A stretch of DNA of 64,000 nt, from assembly GCA_964486935.1 (NCBI GenBank), contig CAZAPG010000011.1, positions 1-64,000 of the forward strand, given 5' to 3'. The notes beneath the pieces are model-generated. The model did not search any database. It was not told the origin of the DNA and saw only the letters and a list, made by a program, of their open reading frames with translations. Made by a program: the position numbers and the translations under genes. This document shows, piece by piece, positions 16,848 to 25,523 of this stretch. The DNA comes from CAZAPG01 sp964486935. GTDB lineage: Bacteria > Chloroflexota > Anaerolineae > 4572-78 > J111. Numbering within the stretch: position 1 is the stretch's first letter; each line of letters starts with the position of its first letter.

Positions 16848-18671
16848 ATGGGCTTTCTGATGGACGGCCTCGACGCCGAAGCTTACGACCGCTCCTACTC
16901 CGACCGGGAACTGCTGGCCCGAATATTGGGCTACTTTAAGCCACACTGGCCGGTGATGACTTTTGTGGCGGCGATGATTGTGCTCAACTCATTGATGGAT
17001 GCCGTGCTGCCGGTGTTGATTGCTCGCGGGCTTGACACCCTGGCGGCGGGGGTCAACTGGCAAACCGCCGGCTGGCTATTGGGGGCTATTTTGCTCTCCG
17101 GCGTGTTATCGTGGGTGTTCAACTTCTTTCGGCGCTGGTACACGGCCCGCGCCGTGGGCGATGTGGTGCTCAACCTGCGCCACGATGCTTTTGACGCGGT
17201 TCTGGCCCGCGACATGTCCTTTTACGACGAGTTCCCCTCCGGCAAAATTGTCAGCCGCGTCACCTCCGATACCCAGGATTTTGCCAACGTTGTCACCCTT
17301 GCTCTTAACCTGTTAAGCCAGGTATTGCTGGTTATCATTATCCTGGCCATACTCTTTTACCTCAACCCCACCCTGGCCCTGATTACGCTATCTATTGCCC
17401 CCTTTATTGTTATCGCTGCCGTTGCCTTTAGACGCATTGCCCGCCACACCACCCAGCAAGCCCGGCGGGTGCTGGCCGAAGTGAACAAAACCGTGCAGGA
17501 AACCGTTACCGGCATCTCGGTGGCCAAAAACTTTCGGCAAGAGCAGACCATTTACAACGAGTTTGTGGGGGTCAACGCCCAATCTTATCGCATCAACCTG
17601 CGGCAGGGGTACGTGTTTTCCAGCATCTTCCCCATTTTGGGCACTATCTCCGGCATCGGCACCATGGTGGTGGTCTATTTTGGCGGGCTGTACGTGCTGG
17701 ATGGCCTTGTTTCGGCGGGCGACTGGTTTTTGTTTCTGGAAGGACTCAACCTGTTCTGGTTTCCGCTGACCGGTATCGCCTCGTTCTGGAGCCAGTTTCA
17801 ACTGGGGCTGTCGGCCAGCGAGCGCGTATTCGCCCTGGTCGATGCCGACCCCCGCGTGGTGCAGATTGACCACCGGCCCCCGCCCAAACTCAAGGGCAAA
17901 ATTGAGTTCAAGGCGCTTGATTTTAGCTACACCGAGCAGGAAACTGTGCTGCGAAGCTTCAATTTGACCCTCAACGCCGGTGAAACCGTGGCTTTGGTAG
18001 GGCACACCGGCGCGGGCAAATCGAGCCTGGGCAAGCTCGTCGCCCGTTTTTACGAATTTCAGGGGGGCAAACTGCTGGTAGACGGGCACGATATCCGCTC
18101 GTTTGACCTACCGGCCTACCGGTTGCAGTTGGGCATTGTGCCCCAAACGCCCTTTCTCTTCTCCGGCACAGTCGCCGATAATATTCGCTACAGCGACCCG
18201 CAGGCCTCGGACGAGCAGGTGGTTGAGATTGCCCGGCGGGTTGGCGGCGGCGATTGGCTGGAGGCGCTGCCCAACGGCCTGGATACGCCGGTAGGCGAAG
18301 AAGGGCGCGGCATCTCGATGGGCCAGCGGCAGTTGGTCGCCCTGGCCAGGGTGCTGCTGCAAAACCCGGCCATTGTAATTTTAGACGAAGCCACCGCCAG
18401 CATCGACCCGCTGACCGAGGCCCAAATTCAAGAAAGTTTGGAGCTGGTGCTGCGTAACCGCACCGCCATTGTTATTGCCCACCGCCTCTCTACCATCAAA
18501 TCCGCCGACCGGATTATTGTGCTGCGTAAAGGCGAGATTATTGAAGAGGGCACTCACGCCTCGCTGCTGCAACGGGGCGGCCATTACGCCGAACTATACA
18601 ACACCTACTTCCGCCACCAATCGCCCGATTACACCGTGCCCGATACTCCCTACGAATTGCAGCAAATTTGA
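16848..18671 (+). CDS. ABC exporter half-transporter, catalytic-Glu subunit
   Basis: A 607-residue partner of the preceding half-transporter, 51 bp downstream with AAGGAC before the ATG. The membrane domain is at about residues 30-320. Walker A is GHTGAGKSS near residue 385. The signature is the deviant ISMGQRQL near 488, and Walker B is the intact IVILDEATASID near 510. The deviant signature here, combined with the Asp-containing Walker B of the partner, makes exactly one degenerate ATP site. The consensus signature of the partner with this Walker B makes the hydrolytic site. Confidence 0.93.
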   Translation: MGFLMDGLDAEAYDRSYSDRELLARILGYFKPHWPVMTFVAAMIVLNSLMDAVLPVLIARGLDTLAAGVNWQTAGWLLGAILLSGVLSWVFNFFRRWYTARAVGDVVLNLRHDAFDAVLARDMSFYDEFPSGKIVSRVTSDTQDFANVVTLALNLLSQVLLVIIILAILFYLNPTLALITLSIAPFIVIAAVAFRRIARHTTQQARRVLAEVNKTVQETVTGISVAKNFRQEQTIYNEFVGVNAQSYRINLRQGYVFSSIFPILGTISGIGTMVVVYFGGLYVLDGLVSAGDWFLFLEGLNLFWFPLTGIASFWSQFQLGLSASERVFALVDADPRVVQIDHRPPPKLKGKIEFKALDFSYTEQETVLRSFNLTLNAGETVALVGHTGAGKSSLGKLVARFYEFQGGKLLVDGHDIRSFDLPAYRLQLGIVPQTPFLFSGTVADNIRYSDPQASDEQVVEIARRVGGGDWLEALPNGLDTPVGEEGRGISMGQRQLVALARVLLQNPAIVILDEATASIDPLTEAQIQESLELVLRNRTAIVIAHRLSTIKSADRIIVLRKGEIIEEGTHASLLQRGGHYAELYNTYFRHQSPDYTVPDTPYELQQI

Positions 18672-18674
18672 GAC

Positions 18675-18744
18675 CTCGCCCCTGGCCCTGATAATCCAGG
18701 TCCGTTGGTGTCGTCCCAATAATTTGGGATAAGGCAGGGGCGAG
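18675..18744. terminator. candidate bidirectional terminator / nested inverted repeats
   Basis: Between convergent genes, CTCGCCCCTG (18675-18684) and CAGGGGCGAG (18735-18744) pair perfectly around a hairpin TCCCAA/TTGGGA (18714-18729). A further pair, AATCCAGGT (18693-18701) and ACCTGGATT (18748-18756), interleaves with them. No clear T-run follows, so intrinsic termination is only a possibility. Confidence 0.4.
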
Positions 18745-18772
18745 ACAACCTGGATTGAGGCTGCGTTCAAGA

Positions 18773-21700
18773 TTATGGTTGGGGTGGCAGCGAGGAGCTG
18801 GAAGCAACGGTAAATGCCAGCTTATTCGACAAGTACTTCAGCGAGTCTTCATCCCACCCGTGGGCGCAGTGACCGCCAGCTACTTCGCTGTATTCATGTT
18901 CAATACCCAAATCGGTGAGTAACTGGTCGAAGCTTTCTACCTGTTTATCGTACTCTGAATCGTAAGTCCCATGCCGGATGAAGATGCCGCGCAGGCGGGT
19001 CGGTTGTTCCGCATACCGGCGCGCCTCGTGCATAGCGTCCTGCTCCACAATTTTGGTGATGACCTCTTGAACGAATTCACCATGCCCGTCAACAATACGA
19101 ACTGGCATTTCGAAATAGAAAGGTGGGTTGTTCGGATCGGGCGCGCTGGCGGCGGCCATCTGAAAATACCAATCAAGCTCCGATTGCTGGGCGTCTATCA
19201 AGTTCTGGGGTAATTTCGTCAAACGGTGTGCGGCCTCCACGTCTAGTGGCCACACCTCCAGCGATTCATTGTAGATGCCGTCCGCTGCTGTGACCACGCT
19301 GAATATGTTGGGATACTTTAACCCAAGGCGCATAGCGGGGCCGCCGCCGTTGGAGCAGCCCGCCAACCCGCGACTGTCTCGCGTGGGCAGCGTGCGGAAG
19401 TGGGCATCCACATAATCCACAACTTCCCGGGTAACGTAGGTTTCGTAATCGCCGATGGTTGGCGAACTCCTCATGTGGCTGGCCCCCAGCACAGTGGACC
19501 CATCCGGCACAACCACAATCATCTCGCTGAATTCGTCCTGACGCAGCAGTGACTCCATCGCTACCTTGAAACCGGCCGCGTTGTCCCCCGGCGGCCCATC
19601 GGCCCAGGGCATCACATAGACTACAGGGTAGCGTTTATCGCCGGTGGCGTACCCCGGCGGCAATAGGACGAAAAACTTGCGCTCGGCCGGGTCGCCCAGC
19701 AGGTTGCCGGCCAGCGCCTGGCTGGTAATTTTTTCCCGTTTTATTTCGACTGTTGGTTGCGCCGCCGGATTTATCGGTTGTGGCGTTGCCGTAGCTGCCG
19801 GCGCTGCGGATACCGAAGGTTTCTCGGCGACCAGGTAGTCGGACAGGTATTGCAGGACCGGCATCATATCGTAACTACAGTGACCCCCTCCCTCAATCTC
19901 CACGTACTCGTGCTCTACGCCGCGTGTGGTGAGCAACTGGTCGAATGACCGGACTAACTCTACCGGCGCTGTGTCATCGAGTTCGCCGTGATAGAGCAAA
20001 ATGTGGTCTAACCGTATGGGTTGCTGCAAGTACTCCTCCAGGTCATGCACTTCATCCACCGCGGCGATCTTCTCCCATACTTCTGGGATAATGCGACCCT
20101 GGCCGCCTACGACCTCAAAAGGCATATCCAGGTAGAAGGGCGGCTTGTCGGGGTTGGGCGCGGCCCCGGCGGCGAGCGAGATATAGAAAGCTGTATTGCC
20201 ATTGCCGACATTCCAGTATTCGTAGATGTCAACGAAGTTTTCCGGGATATGATTGAAGGAGGCGGCTGCTTCGGGAATCGTCGGGTCGTTGGCGAAGTCA
20301 TAGGTGGCGGACATAGGCGCTACGACGTTATAGACATCGGGGAAGGTCAGGGCCAGGTGCATGGAGCCGTCGCCGCCCATAGAGCAGCCGGTAATACCGC
20401 GGCTGTCGCGGTGCGGCAGGGTGCGGTAATTGGCGTCAATCTGGGCTACCAGTTCGCGGGCAATGTAGGTCTCGTAATCGCCAATGGTAGGCGAACTGAT
20501 GTAGTTGCTGGCTCTGAATTTGTTGTCGCCATCGGGAAAGACGAGGATCATCTCCTGGACTGTGCCTTTCCGAAGCATAGCCTCATAGATGTCTTTTAAC
20601 AACAACAATTGGTATTCGTTGCCCGTGGCCCCGTGGAGGATGTAGATGACCGGATAGCGTTTGTTCCCTTCAGCATAGCCGGGAGGCAGGTAGACGAAGT
20701 AACCTCGCTCGGCCGAATCACCAATTAGATTACCAGCCAGGCCATGGCTGGTAATCTTCTCGTGCTTCAACTCGCCCTTTGCTGGTAGGTACGGTTTTGC
20801 CACCGGCGTGGCGGCCGGCGCGCCGCTGCTCATATCCGACCAGACGCTGCCGTCGTAGTGCAAAACCGTGCCCACCTCCCCAACAACGTAGACATCGCTG
20901 CTCGAGCTGCCCCACACGCCGACAAGAAGATTAAGCGTGCCGCTGTTCATGGGCGACCAGGCGTTGCCATCGTAGTGCAGAACCGCGCCCATCGCCCCAA
21001 CCACGTAGACATCGCTGCTCGAGCTGCCCCACATCCTCACAAGAGTCCTGGAGGTGCCGCTGTTCATGGGCGACCAGGCGCTGCCGTCGTAGTGCAAAAT
21101 CGCGCCGTCATCCCCAGCGGCGAAGACGTCGCTGGTCGAACTGCCCCACACGCCGAAAAGAAGATTGGTCGTACCGCTGTTCATGGGCGACCAGGCGTTA
21201 CCGTCGTAGTGCAGGATTATGCCCTCCCAGCCAACTGTAAAGACATCGCTGCCCGAAGTGCCCCAGACGGTATAAAGCGGCTGGGTCGTACCGCTGTTCA
21301 TGGGCGACCAGGCGTTGCCATCATAGTGCAGGATGGTCCCCTTATCCCCAACCGCGAAGACGTCGCTGCCCGAACTACCCCACACACCGGTGAGCCAGGC
21401 TGGCTCCTCGTTTTCCATGGGCGACCAGGCGCTGCCATCGTAGTGCAGGATGGTTCCCAGATTGCCAACGACAAAAACATCACTGCCCGAACTGCCCCAG
21501 GCATCCTCGAGAATGGCGCTGGTACCGCTGGCCATGGGCGACCAGGCGCTGCCGTCGTAATGCAGAATCGCGCCCTCCCAGCCGACGACAAAGATATCGC
21601 TGCTAGAGCTGCCCCACACGTTGCTTAAAGTAATCCTCGGTATTGTTGCCGGTTGTGGCGATAGAGATGGTTCCGCTGCCGGGCCGCTTATGAGCGACCA

Positions 21701-23671
21701 GGCGCTGCCGTCGTAGTGCAGAATGGCGCCGTCGCCGCCAACGGCGAAGACATCGCTGGCCGAACTGCCCCAGACAGACTCGATGCTGCTGCCGGCGCCG
21801 CTGCTCATCGGCGACCAGGCGCTGCCGTCGTAGTGCAGAAGCGTTCCCACGCCTCCCGCCGCGAAGACATCGCTGCCCGAGCTGCCCCACACACTCCGCA
21901 GAAACCTGGGTGTGCCGCTGTTCATGGGCAACCAGGCGCTGCCATCATAATGCAGAATCGTACCGCTCCCTCCCACGGCGAAAACATCACTGCCCGAACT
22001 ACCCCAGACGCTCAAGAGATCCACGAATTTGTCGTTCTTCATACGTGACCAGCCGCTGCCGTCGTAGTGCAGGATAACGCCGCCTTCCCCGACCACGAAG
22101 ACATCGTTGCTGGAGCTGCCCCACACCCCCAACAGCCAGCCGCCCCAGCCGCTGTCCATAGGCGACCAGGCGCTGCCGTCGTAGTGCAAAAGTGTGCCGC
22201 CATCGCCCACGGCATAGACGTCGCTGGCCGAACTGCCCCACACCTCAACCAGGTTGTACAGGGTGTTGCTCTCCTGCGGCAGCCAGGCGCTGCCGTCAAA
22301 ATGGAGAATTACGCCGCCATCGCCCACCGCAAAGATGTCGCTGGCCGAACTGCCCCAGATTGATTTGAGCATGGCCTCGGTGCCGCTCTCCTGCGGCGTC
22401 CAGGCACTACCGTCGTAGTGCAGCAACGTGCCGCCATCCCCCATGGCAAAGACATCGCTGGCCGAACTGCCCCAAATAGCGTACAAATTGTCATCTGGCA
22501 GCGATACGGACTCCATAAGTTGCGCCGCCGGGTTTATCGGTTGTGGCGTGGGTGTGGCCGCCTGCGCTTCGGCGGCCGGCGCGCCGCCGCTCATATCCGA
22601 CCAGGTGTTGCCGTCGTAGTGCAGAATCGTACCCTCATAACCAACGGCAAAGACATCACTGCCCGAACTGCCCCAGACGCTGGTAATCTCTTGGACATCC
22701 GTACCACTGTCCATCGGCGACCAGGCTGTGCCATCGTAATGGAGAATTGTGCCTTTCTCGCCGGTAATAAAGACATCACTGCCCGAACTACCCCACACGG
22801 AATAAAGTTCCTGCGTTACGCCGCTCTCCATTGGCGACCAGGTGCTGCCGTCGTAGTGCAGAATGGTACTTCCCAATCCAACGGCGAAAACGTCGCTGCC
22901 TGAACTGCCCCACACGCTCCAAAGCTGTTCGGTCGTACCGCTTTGCATCGGCGACCAAACCTTGCCGTCGTAGTGCAGAATGGTACTTCCCAATCCAACG
23001 GCGAAAACATCGCTGCCCGAACTACCCCATAAGGTAGTGAGCGAATTTGCCACGCCACTCTTCATGGGCGACCAGGTGTTACCGTCGTAGTGTAGAATCG
23101 CGCCCAGGTCGCCGCTGGCAAAAACATCACTAGCCGAGCTGCCCCACAAACCCCGGAGCTGTGTCCACTCAGGCGCGCCGCTGTTCATGGGCAACCAACC
23201 GCTACCATCATAATGCAGGATTGTACCCGCCTCCCCAACGGCAAAGACATCGTTGCCCGAACTGCCCCAGACGGTAAAGATATCTTTGGTCATATCGCTT
23301 TCCATGGGCGACCAGGCGCTGCCGTCGTAGTGCAGGATAGTGCCGAGACCCCCAACGGCAAATACGTCGCTGTTTGAGCTACCCCAAACGGTATACAAGT
23401 CATTCTGTGTCAGCGGAGCAGCCTCCGCTGGCTCTGAAGTCGGGGCCGGTTGGGTGGTGGGGGATGATGCTGGTGTGGCTGCCGGTGGAATAGGCGTCGC
23501 TGTCGGTGGCTTTGGTATTGGCGCGGCAGTGGGTGGAACCGGCGGGATTGGCGTAGCCGTTGCCGGCGGCGCTTCGGCCACCGGCGGTGCGGCGGGAGCG
23601 TTGCAACCTCCTAAAAACAATATAACCACTATCACCGTAATTGCTAATTGTAACATTTGTTGGCGATTCAT
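18773..23671 (-). CDS. giant lipoprotein: three WGSS-repeat propellers plus two esterase domains
   Basis: A 1632-residue secreted lipoprotein. The signal peptide ends in lipobox LGGC (Cys23), and a Pro/Thr/Ala-rich stalk runs to about residue 90. Then come 21 copies of a roughly 39-residue repeat of the form VWGSSGSDVFAVG-x-GTILHYDGSAWSPM. They fall in three blocks of exactly seven, separated by short Pro/Ala linkers. This is best explained as three seven-bladed beta-propellers. The last ~650 residues hold two tandem esterase-D/feruloyl-esterase-like alpha/beta hydrolases. Their nucleophiles are Ser1097 (GCSMGG) and Ser1440 (GCSNGG), with His1264 in GGGHCSYD for the first. AAAGGAG precedes the ATG. 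It is presumably a cell-surface carbohydrate- or polymer-binding esterase. Confidence 0.88.
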   Translation of the reverse strand: MNRQQMLQLAITVIVVILFLGGCNAPAAPPVAEAPPATATPIPPVPPTAAPIPKPPTATPIPPAATPASSPTTQPAPTSEPAEAAPLTQNDLYTVWGSSNSDVFAVGGLGTILHYDGSAWSPMESDMTKDIFTVWGSSGNDVFAVGEAGTILHYDGSGWLPMNSGAPEWTQLRGLWGSSASDVFASGDLGAILHYDGNTWSPMKSGVANSLTTLWGSSGSDVFAVGLGSTILHYDGKVWSPMQSGTTEQLWSVWGSSGSDVFAVGLGSTILHYDGSTWSPMESGVTQELYSVWGSSGSDVFITGEKGTILHYDGTAWSPMDSGTDVQEITSVWGSSGSDVFAVGYEGTILHYDGNTWSDMSGGAPAAEAQAATPTPQPINPAAQLMESVSLPDDNLYAIWGSSASDVFAMGDGGTLLHYDGSAWTPQESGTEAMLKSIWGSSASDIFAVGDGGVILHFDGSAWLPQESNTLYNLVEVWGSSASDVYAVGDGGTLLHYDGSAWSPMDSGWGGWLLGVWGSSSNDVFVVGEGGVILHYDGSGWSRMKNDKFVDLLSVWGSSGSDVFAVGGSGTILHYDGSAWLPMNSGTPRFLRSVWGSSGSDVFAAGGVGTLLHYDGSAWSPMSSGAGSSIESVWGSSASDVFAVGGDGAILHYDGSAWSLISGPAAEPSLSPQPATIPRITLSNVWGSSSSDIFVVGWEGAILHYDGSAWSPMASGTSAILEDAWGSSGSDVFVVGNLGTILHYDGSAWSPMENEEPAWLTGVWGSSGSDVFAVGDKGTILHYDGNAWSPMNSGTTQPLYTVWGTSGSDVFTVGWEGIILHYDGNAWSPMNSGTTNLLFGVWGSSTSDVFAAGDDGAILHYDGSAWSPMNSGTSRTLVRMWGSSSSDVYVVGAMGAVLHYDGNAWSPMNSGTLNLLVGVWGSSSSDVYVVGEVGTVLHYDGSVWSDMSSGAPAATPVAKPYLPAKGELKHEKITSHGLAGNLIGDSAERGYFVYLPPGYAEGNKRYPVIYILHGATGNEYQLLLLKDIYEAMLRKGTVQEMILVFPDGDNKFRASNYISSPTIGDYETYIARELVAQIDANYRTLPHRDSRGITGCSMGGDGSMHLALTFPDVYNVVAPMSATYDFANDPTIPEAAASFNHIPENFVDIYEYWNVGNGNTAFYISLAAGAAPNPDKPPFYLDMPFEVVGGQGRIIPEVWEKIAAVDEVHDLEEYLQQPIRLDHILLYHGELDDTAPVELVRSFDQLLTTRGVEHEYVEIEGGGHCSYDMMPVLQYLSDYLVAEKPSVSAAPAATATPQPINPAAQPTVEIKREKITSQALAGNLLGDPAERKFFVLLPPGYATGDKRYPVVYVMPWADGPPGDNAAGFKVAMESLLRQDEFSEMIVVVPDGSTVLGASHMRSSPTIGDYETYVTREVVDYVDAHFRTLPTRDSRGLAGCSNGGGPAMRLGLKYPNIFSVVTAADGIYNESLEVWPLDVEAAHRLTKLPQNLIDAQQSELDWYFQMAAASAPDPNNPPFYFEMPVRIVDGHGEFVQEVITKIVEQDAMHEARRYAEQPTRLRGIFIRHGTYDSEYDKQVESFDQLLTDLGIEHEYSEVAGGHCAHGWDEDSLKYLSNKLAFTVASSSSLPPQP
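20830..23401 (-). repeat. tandem array of 21 coding repeats, ~117-bp period
   Basis: This is the DNA of the WGSS repeats. Units are about 117-120 bp and diverged at third positions, but still carry recognisable GACxxCGCTGCC and TCGTAGTGCA blocks on the plus strand. Reverse-frame open frames on the plus strand within this array are by-products of the repeat and not genes. The array is a likely site of recombinational expansion or contraction. Confidence 0.85.
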
Positions 23672-23715
23672 TGTTTACTCCTTTCATCTCTTTGTAAAAA
23701 GCTCCATAAAACAGC

Positions 23716-23742
23716 AAAAACGCCACCTATGACTAGGTGGCG
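23716..23742 (-). terminator. terminator-like hairpin in the lipoprotein leader
   Basis: Read on the minus strand, an 8-bp GC-rich stem (CGCCACCT with AGGTGGCG, 23742-23721) is followed at once by TTTTT. It ends 45 nt before the giant lipoprotein's start codon. The neighbour on the other side is divergent, so there is no upstream gene to terminate. A conditional attenuator is therefore possible. No known riboswitch class could be recognised in the ~150 nt leader. Confidence 0.45.
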
Positions 23743-23877
23743 CATATGTGCCAAAGGTAACTGTGAACTCTCAAAATTTATTCGAGGTTTCGTCACCCGG
23801 TCAGCCTTATATTCTTTTGGCGGGGCAGAAAGATAGGCTTATACCCTCTATTCTATCAAAAAATGGTGCGCGGCGGT

Positions 23878-23917
23878 AGTGACAAATGTCACAATTTTGA
23901 ATCTGATGTGGTATAAT
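23878..23917 (+). promoter_or_regulatory. CRP/FNR-like site and -10 box before the GNAT gene
   Basis: GTGA-N6-TCAC at 23879-23892 matches the CRP-type dyad. A perfect TATAAT follows at 23912-23917, with no good -35. The site centre falls close to 40 bp upstream of the predicted transcription start, the class II activator position. It also lies in the divergent upstream region of the giant lipoprotein. Confidence 0.4.
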
Positions 23918-23951
23918 CAAACGGATTTTGGTCATTGCGTAGGAGCAGTTT

Positions 23952-24422
23952 GTGTTAACCATCAAAAAAGTCTCACCCCAACACCCCCAGGCGCAGGCGC
24001 TCATCAGCAAGCTTGACGCCTACCTGAACGGGCTGTATCCCGCCGAGCGCAATTATTTGGACTCCGTCGATGAGTTGTCAAAAGCTCACGTGCTCTTTGT
24101 GGGCGCGTTTGATGAGGAGGCGCTGGTGGGCTGCGGAGCGGTAAAAATAATGGAGGGCGGCTACGGAGAAATCAAGCGGGTTTTTGTCAGGCCGGATTAT
24201 CGGGGGCAGGGGATTTCCAGGCGCATTATGGACTATTTGGAGCAGCATCTGGTTGAACGCGGCATCCCCCTGGCCCGGCTCGAAACGGGCATCCACCAAA
24301 CCGAAGCCATTGGGTTGTACAGGAAAATAGGTTACGTAATCTGCGGCTCTTTTGGCGATTACCGGGATGACCCACTCAGCCTGTTTATGGAAAAGCGGCT
24401 AACCCGCCAGGGTAGCGGCTGA
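23952..24422 (+). CDS. GNAT-family N-acetyltransferase
   Basis: A 156-residue acetyl-CoA-dependent acetyltransferase. The start is GTG, with AGGAG 6 nt upstream. The core motif A is VRPDYRGQGISRRIMDYLE near residues 76-94, which contains the R/QxxGxG/A acetyl-CoA pyrophosphate loop. Motif B follows with LETGIHQTEAIGLYRKIGY. Small stand-alone GNATs of this type acetylate small molecules or protein N-termini, and the target is not visible. Confidence 0.9.
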   Translation: MLTIKKVSPQHPQAQALISKLDAYLNGLYPAERNYLDSVDELSKAHVLFVGAFDEEALVGCGAVKIMEGGYGEIKRVFVRPDYRGQGISRRIMDYLEQHLVERGIPLARLETGIHQTEAIGLYRKIGYVICGSFGDYRDDPLSLFMEKRLTRQGSG

Positions 24423-24433
24423 CGGTTCTGGCC

Positions 24434-25363
24434 TCAATTTTTTATCTCAACCGGTTCTGTTTTGGTTAAGTAAGGAATTACCTGCTCAACCGCCTCAACC
24501 AGGCGCGGCGGAACCATAATCAGCCATTCTTCTTCTGTGGGGGCGCGGGGGCGAGGCGGCACCCGCATTTCAATTCGCAGCAGGGGCGGGGTCTCTTTTT
24601 CCAGAGCAATCTGGTAAATATAGCGCGAGACGCCATTGCCTTTAAAGTAGGCGTTATTGGCGTAAATCTCCTGCGGAGCCAGCGCCACCATTCCCGGTTG
24701 AGGCCGGCCATAATACGCCCGCCGAGAGGCCAGATGGTTGCCGCCGGCCACTGCCGCCCCAATGACTCCGCCAATTAGTACGCCTAAACCGGCGCCGCCA
24801 ATACCGCCGGTAATTGCTTCGGCCAACCCCTCATCTGCGCCAATCATTGCCCCCACCAGCAGGCCAATAAGGCCAAACAAAACGGTCAAACAGCCAAGCT
24901 GAACCTGCCAGTCGCTTTTTTCATCCTGCCACATGGCCTCCTTTATTTCACGCCATTCCTCAGGGTTGTAAGTCCAGCGCAGCAGGGGGCGGTCGCTGTC
25001 AAGAAAAGCGCGGCCTTTTTGCATCTGCCACAGGCCAGATACCCACAGGCTAATCCAGGATAGCCCAAATATAGCAAACAACCCCCCGCCAACATACATT
25101 ATAACCTTCAGCACAGGCGTGTTGTAACCGCCAAGGACAAAACCCAGCGCCAGCAGCGTAACCAGAAAAAACAGCGCCAGCGGCCCCGTCAGGGCAATCA
25201 TGGCTAATTGATTGGGGTTTTTGATATTGTCGCCCGAACTATCGGGGAATGACCCGTAAACAGGGGCGTAATAATTTTGCCGGGCGCCACAGTAAGCGCA
25301 AAACTCGGCGTCAAAAGTTATGGGCGACTTGCAATGGGGACAGATTGATTTGTCAGCAGACAT
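24434..25363 (-). CDS. zinc-ribbon membrane protein
   Basis: A 309-residue protein. The start was placed at ATG 25363 so that the zinc ribbon (CPHC near residue 8 and CAYCG near 23) is at the very N-terminus, as is usual. A GTG 96 bp upstream in frame is an alternative. Two membrane spans follow near residues 55-110. Near residues 165-205 there is a glycine-rich hydrophobic segment like a glycine-zipper (GLLVGAMIGADEG, GGIGGAGLGVLIGGVIG). The C-terminus is soluble. The function is unknown. Confidence 0.72.
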   Translation of the reverse strand: MSADKSICPHCKSPITFDAEFCAYCGARQNYYAPVYGSFPDSSGDNIKNPNQLAMIALTGPLALFFLVTLLALGFVLGGYNTPVLKVIMYVGGGLFAIFGLSWISLWVSGLWQMQKGRAFLDSDRPLLRWTYNPEEWREIKEAMWQDEKSDWQVQLGCLTVLFGLIGLLVGAMIGADEGLAEAITGGIGGAGLGVLIGGVIGAAVAGGNHLASRRAYYGRPQPGMVALAPQEIYANNAYFKGNGVSRYIYQIALEKETPPLLRIEMRVPPRPRAPTEEEWLIMVPPRLVEAVEQVIPYLTKTEPVEIKN

Positions 25364-25523
25364 GGGCGCACCCGCCGCCTGAACTGCTATATCTTGCCAG
25401 CCTGCCGGCGAGAGTCCAGGCCCAGAAGCGCCGGCAAACCTATGTGTGAAAATTTTCACTTAAAATTATATCACAGTTGGCCGGCCAAAATCAACCACCT
25501 GAGCTGATATATAGCTAATGAAG

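Noticed and set aside
20858..21628. 256-aa plus-strand open frame with repeated PHAEKK/VHGRPG units
   Set aside because: It is the reverse frame of the WGSS coding repeats and has no ribosome site. The repeats make it long by chance.
20830..23401. Regularly spaced repeats that might suggest a CRISPR array
   Set aside because: The period is about 117 bp, the units are diverged and fully coding on the minus strand, and no unique spacers or cas genes are present.
23743..23880. Cyclic-di-GMP-I riboswitch in the lipoprotein leader
   Set aside because: A short GGTGACGAAACC stretch loosely recalls it, but the conserved GCAAAGCC and the tetraloop-receptor parts could not be found.
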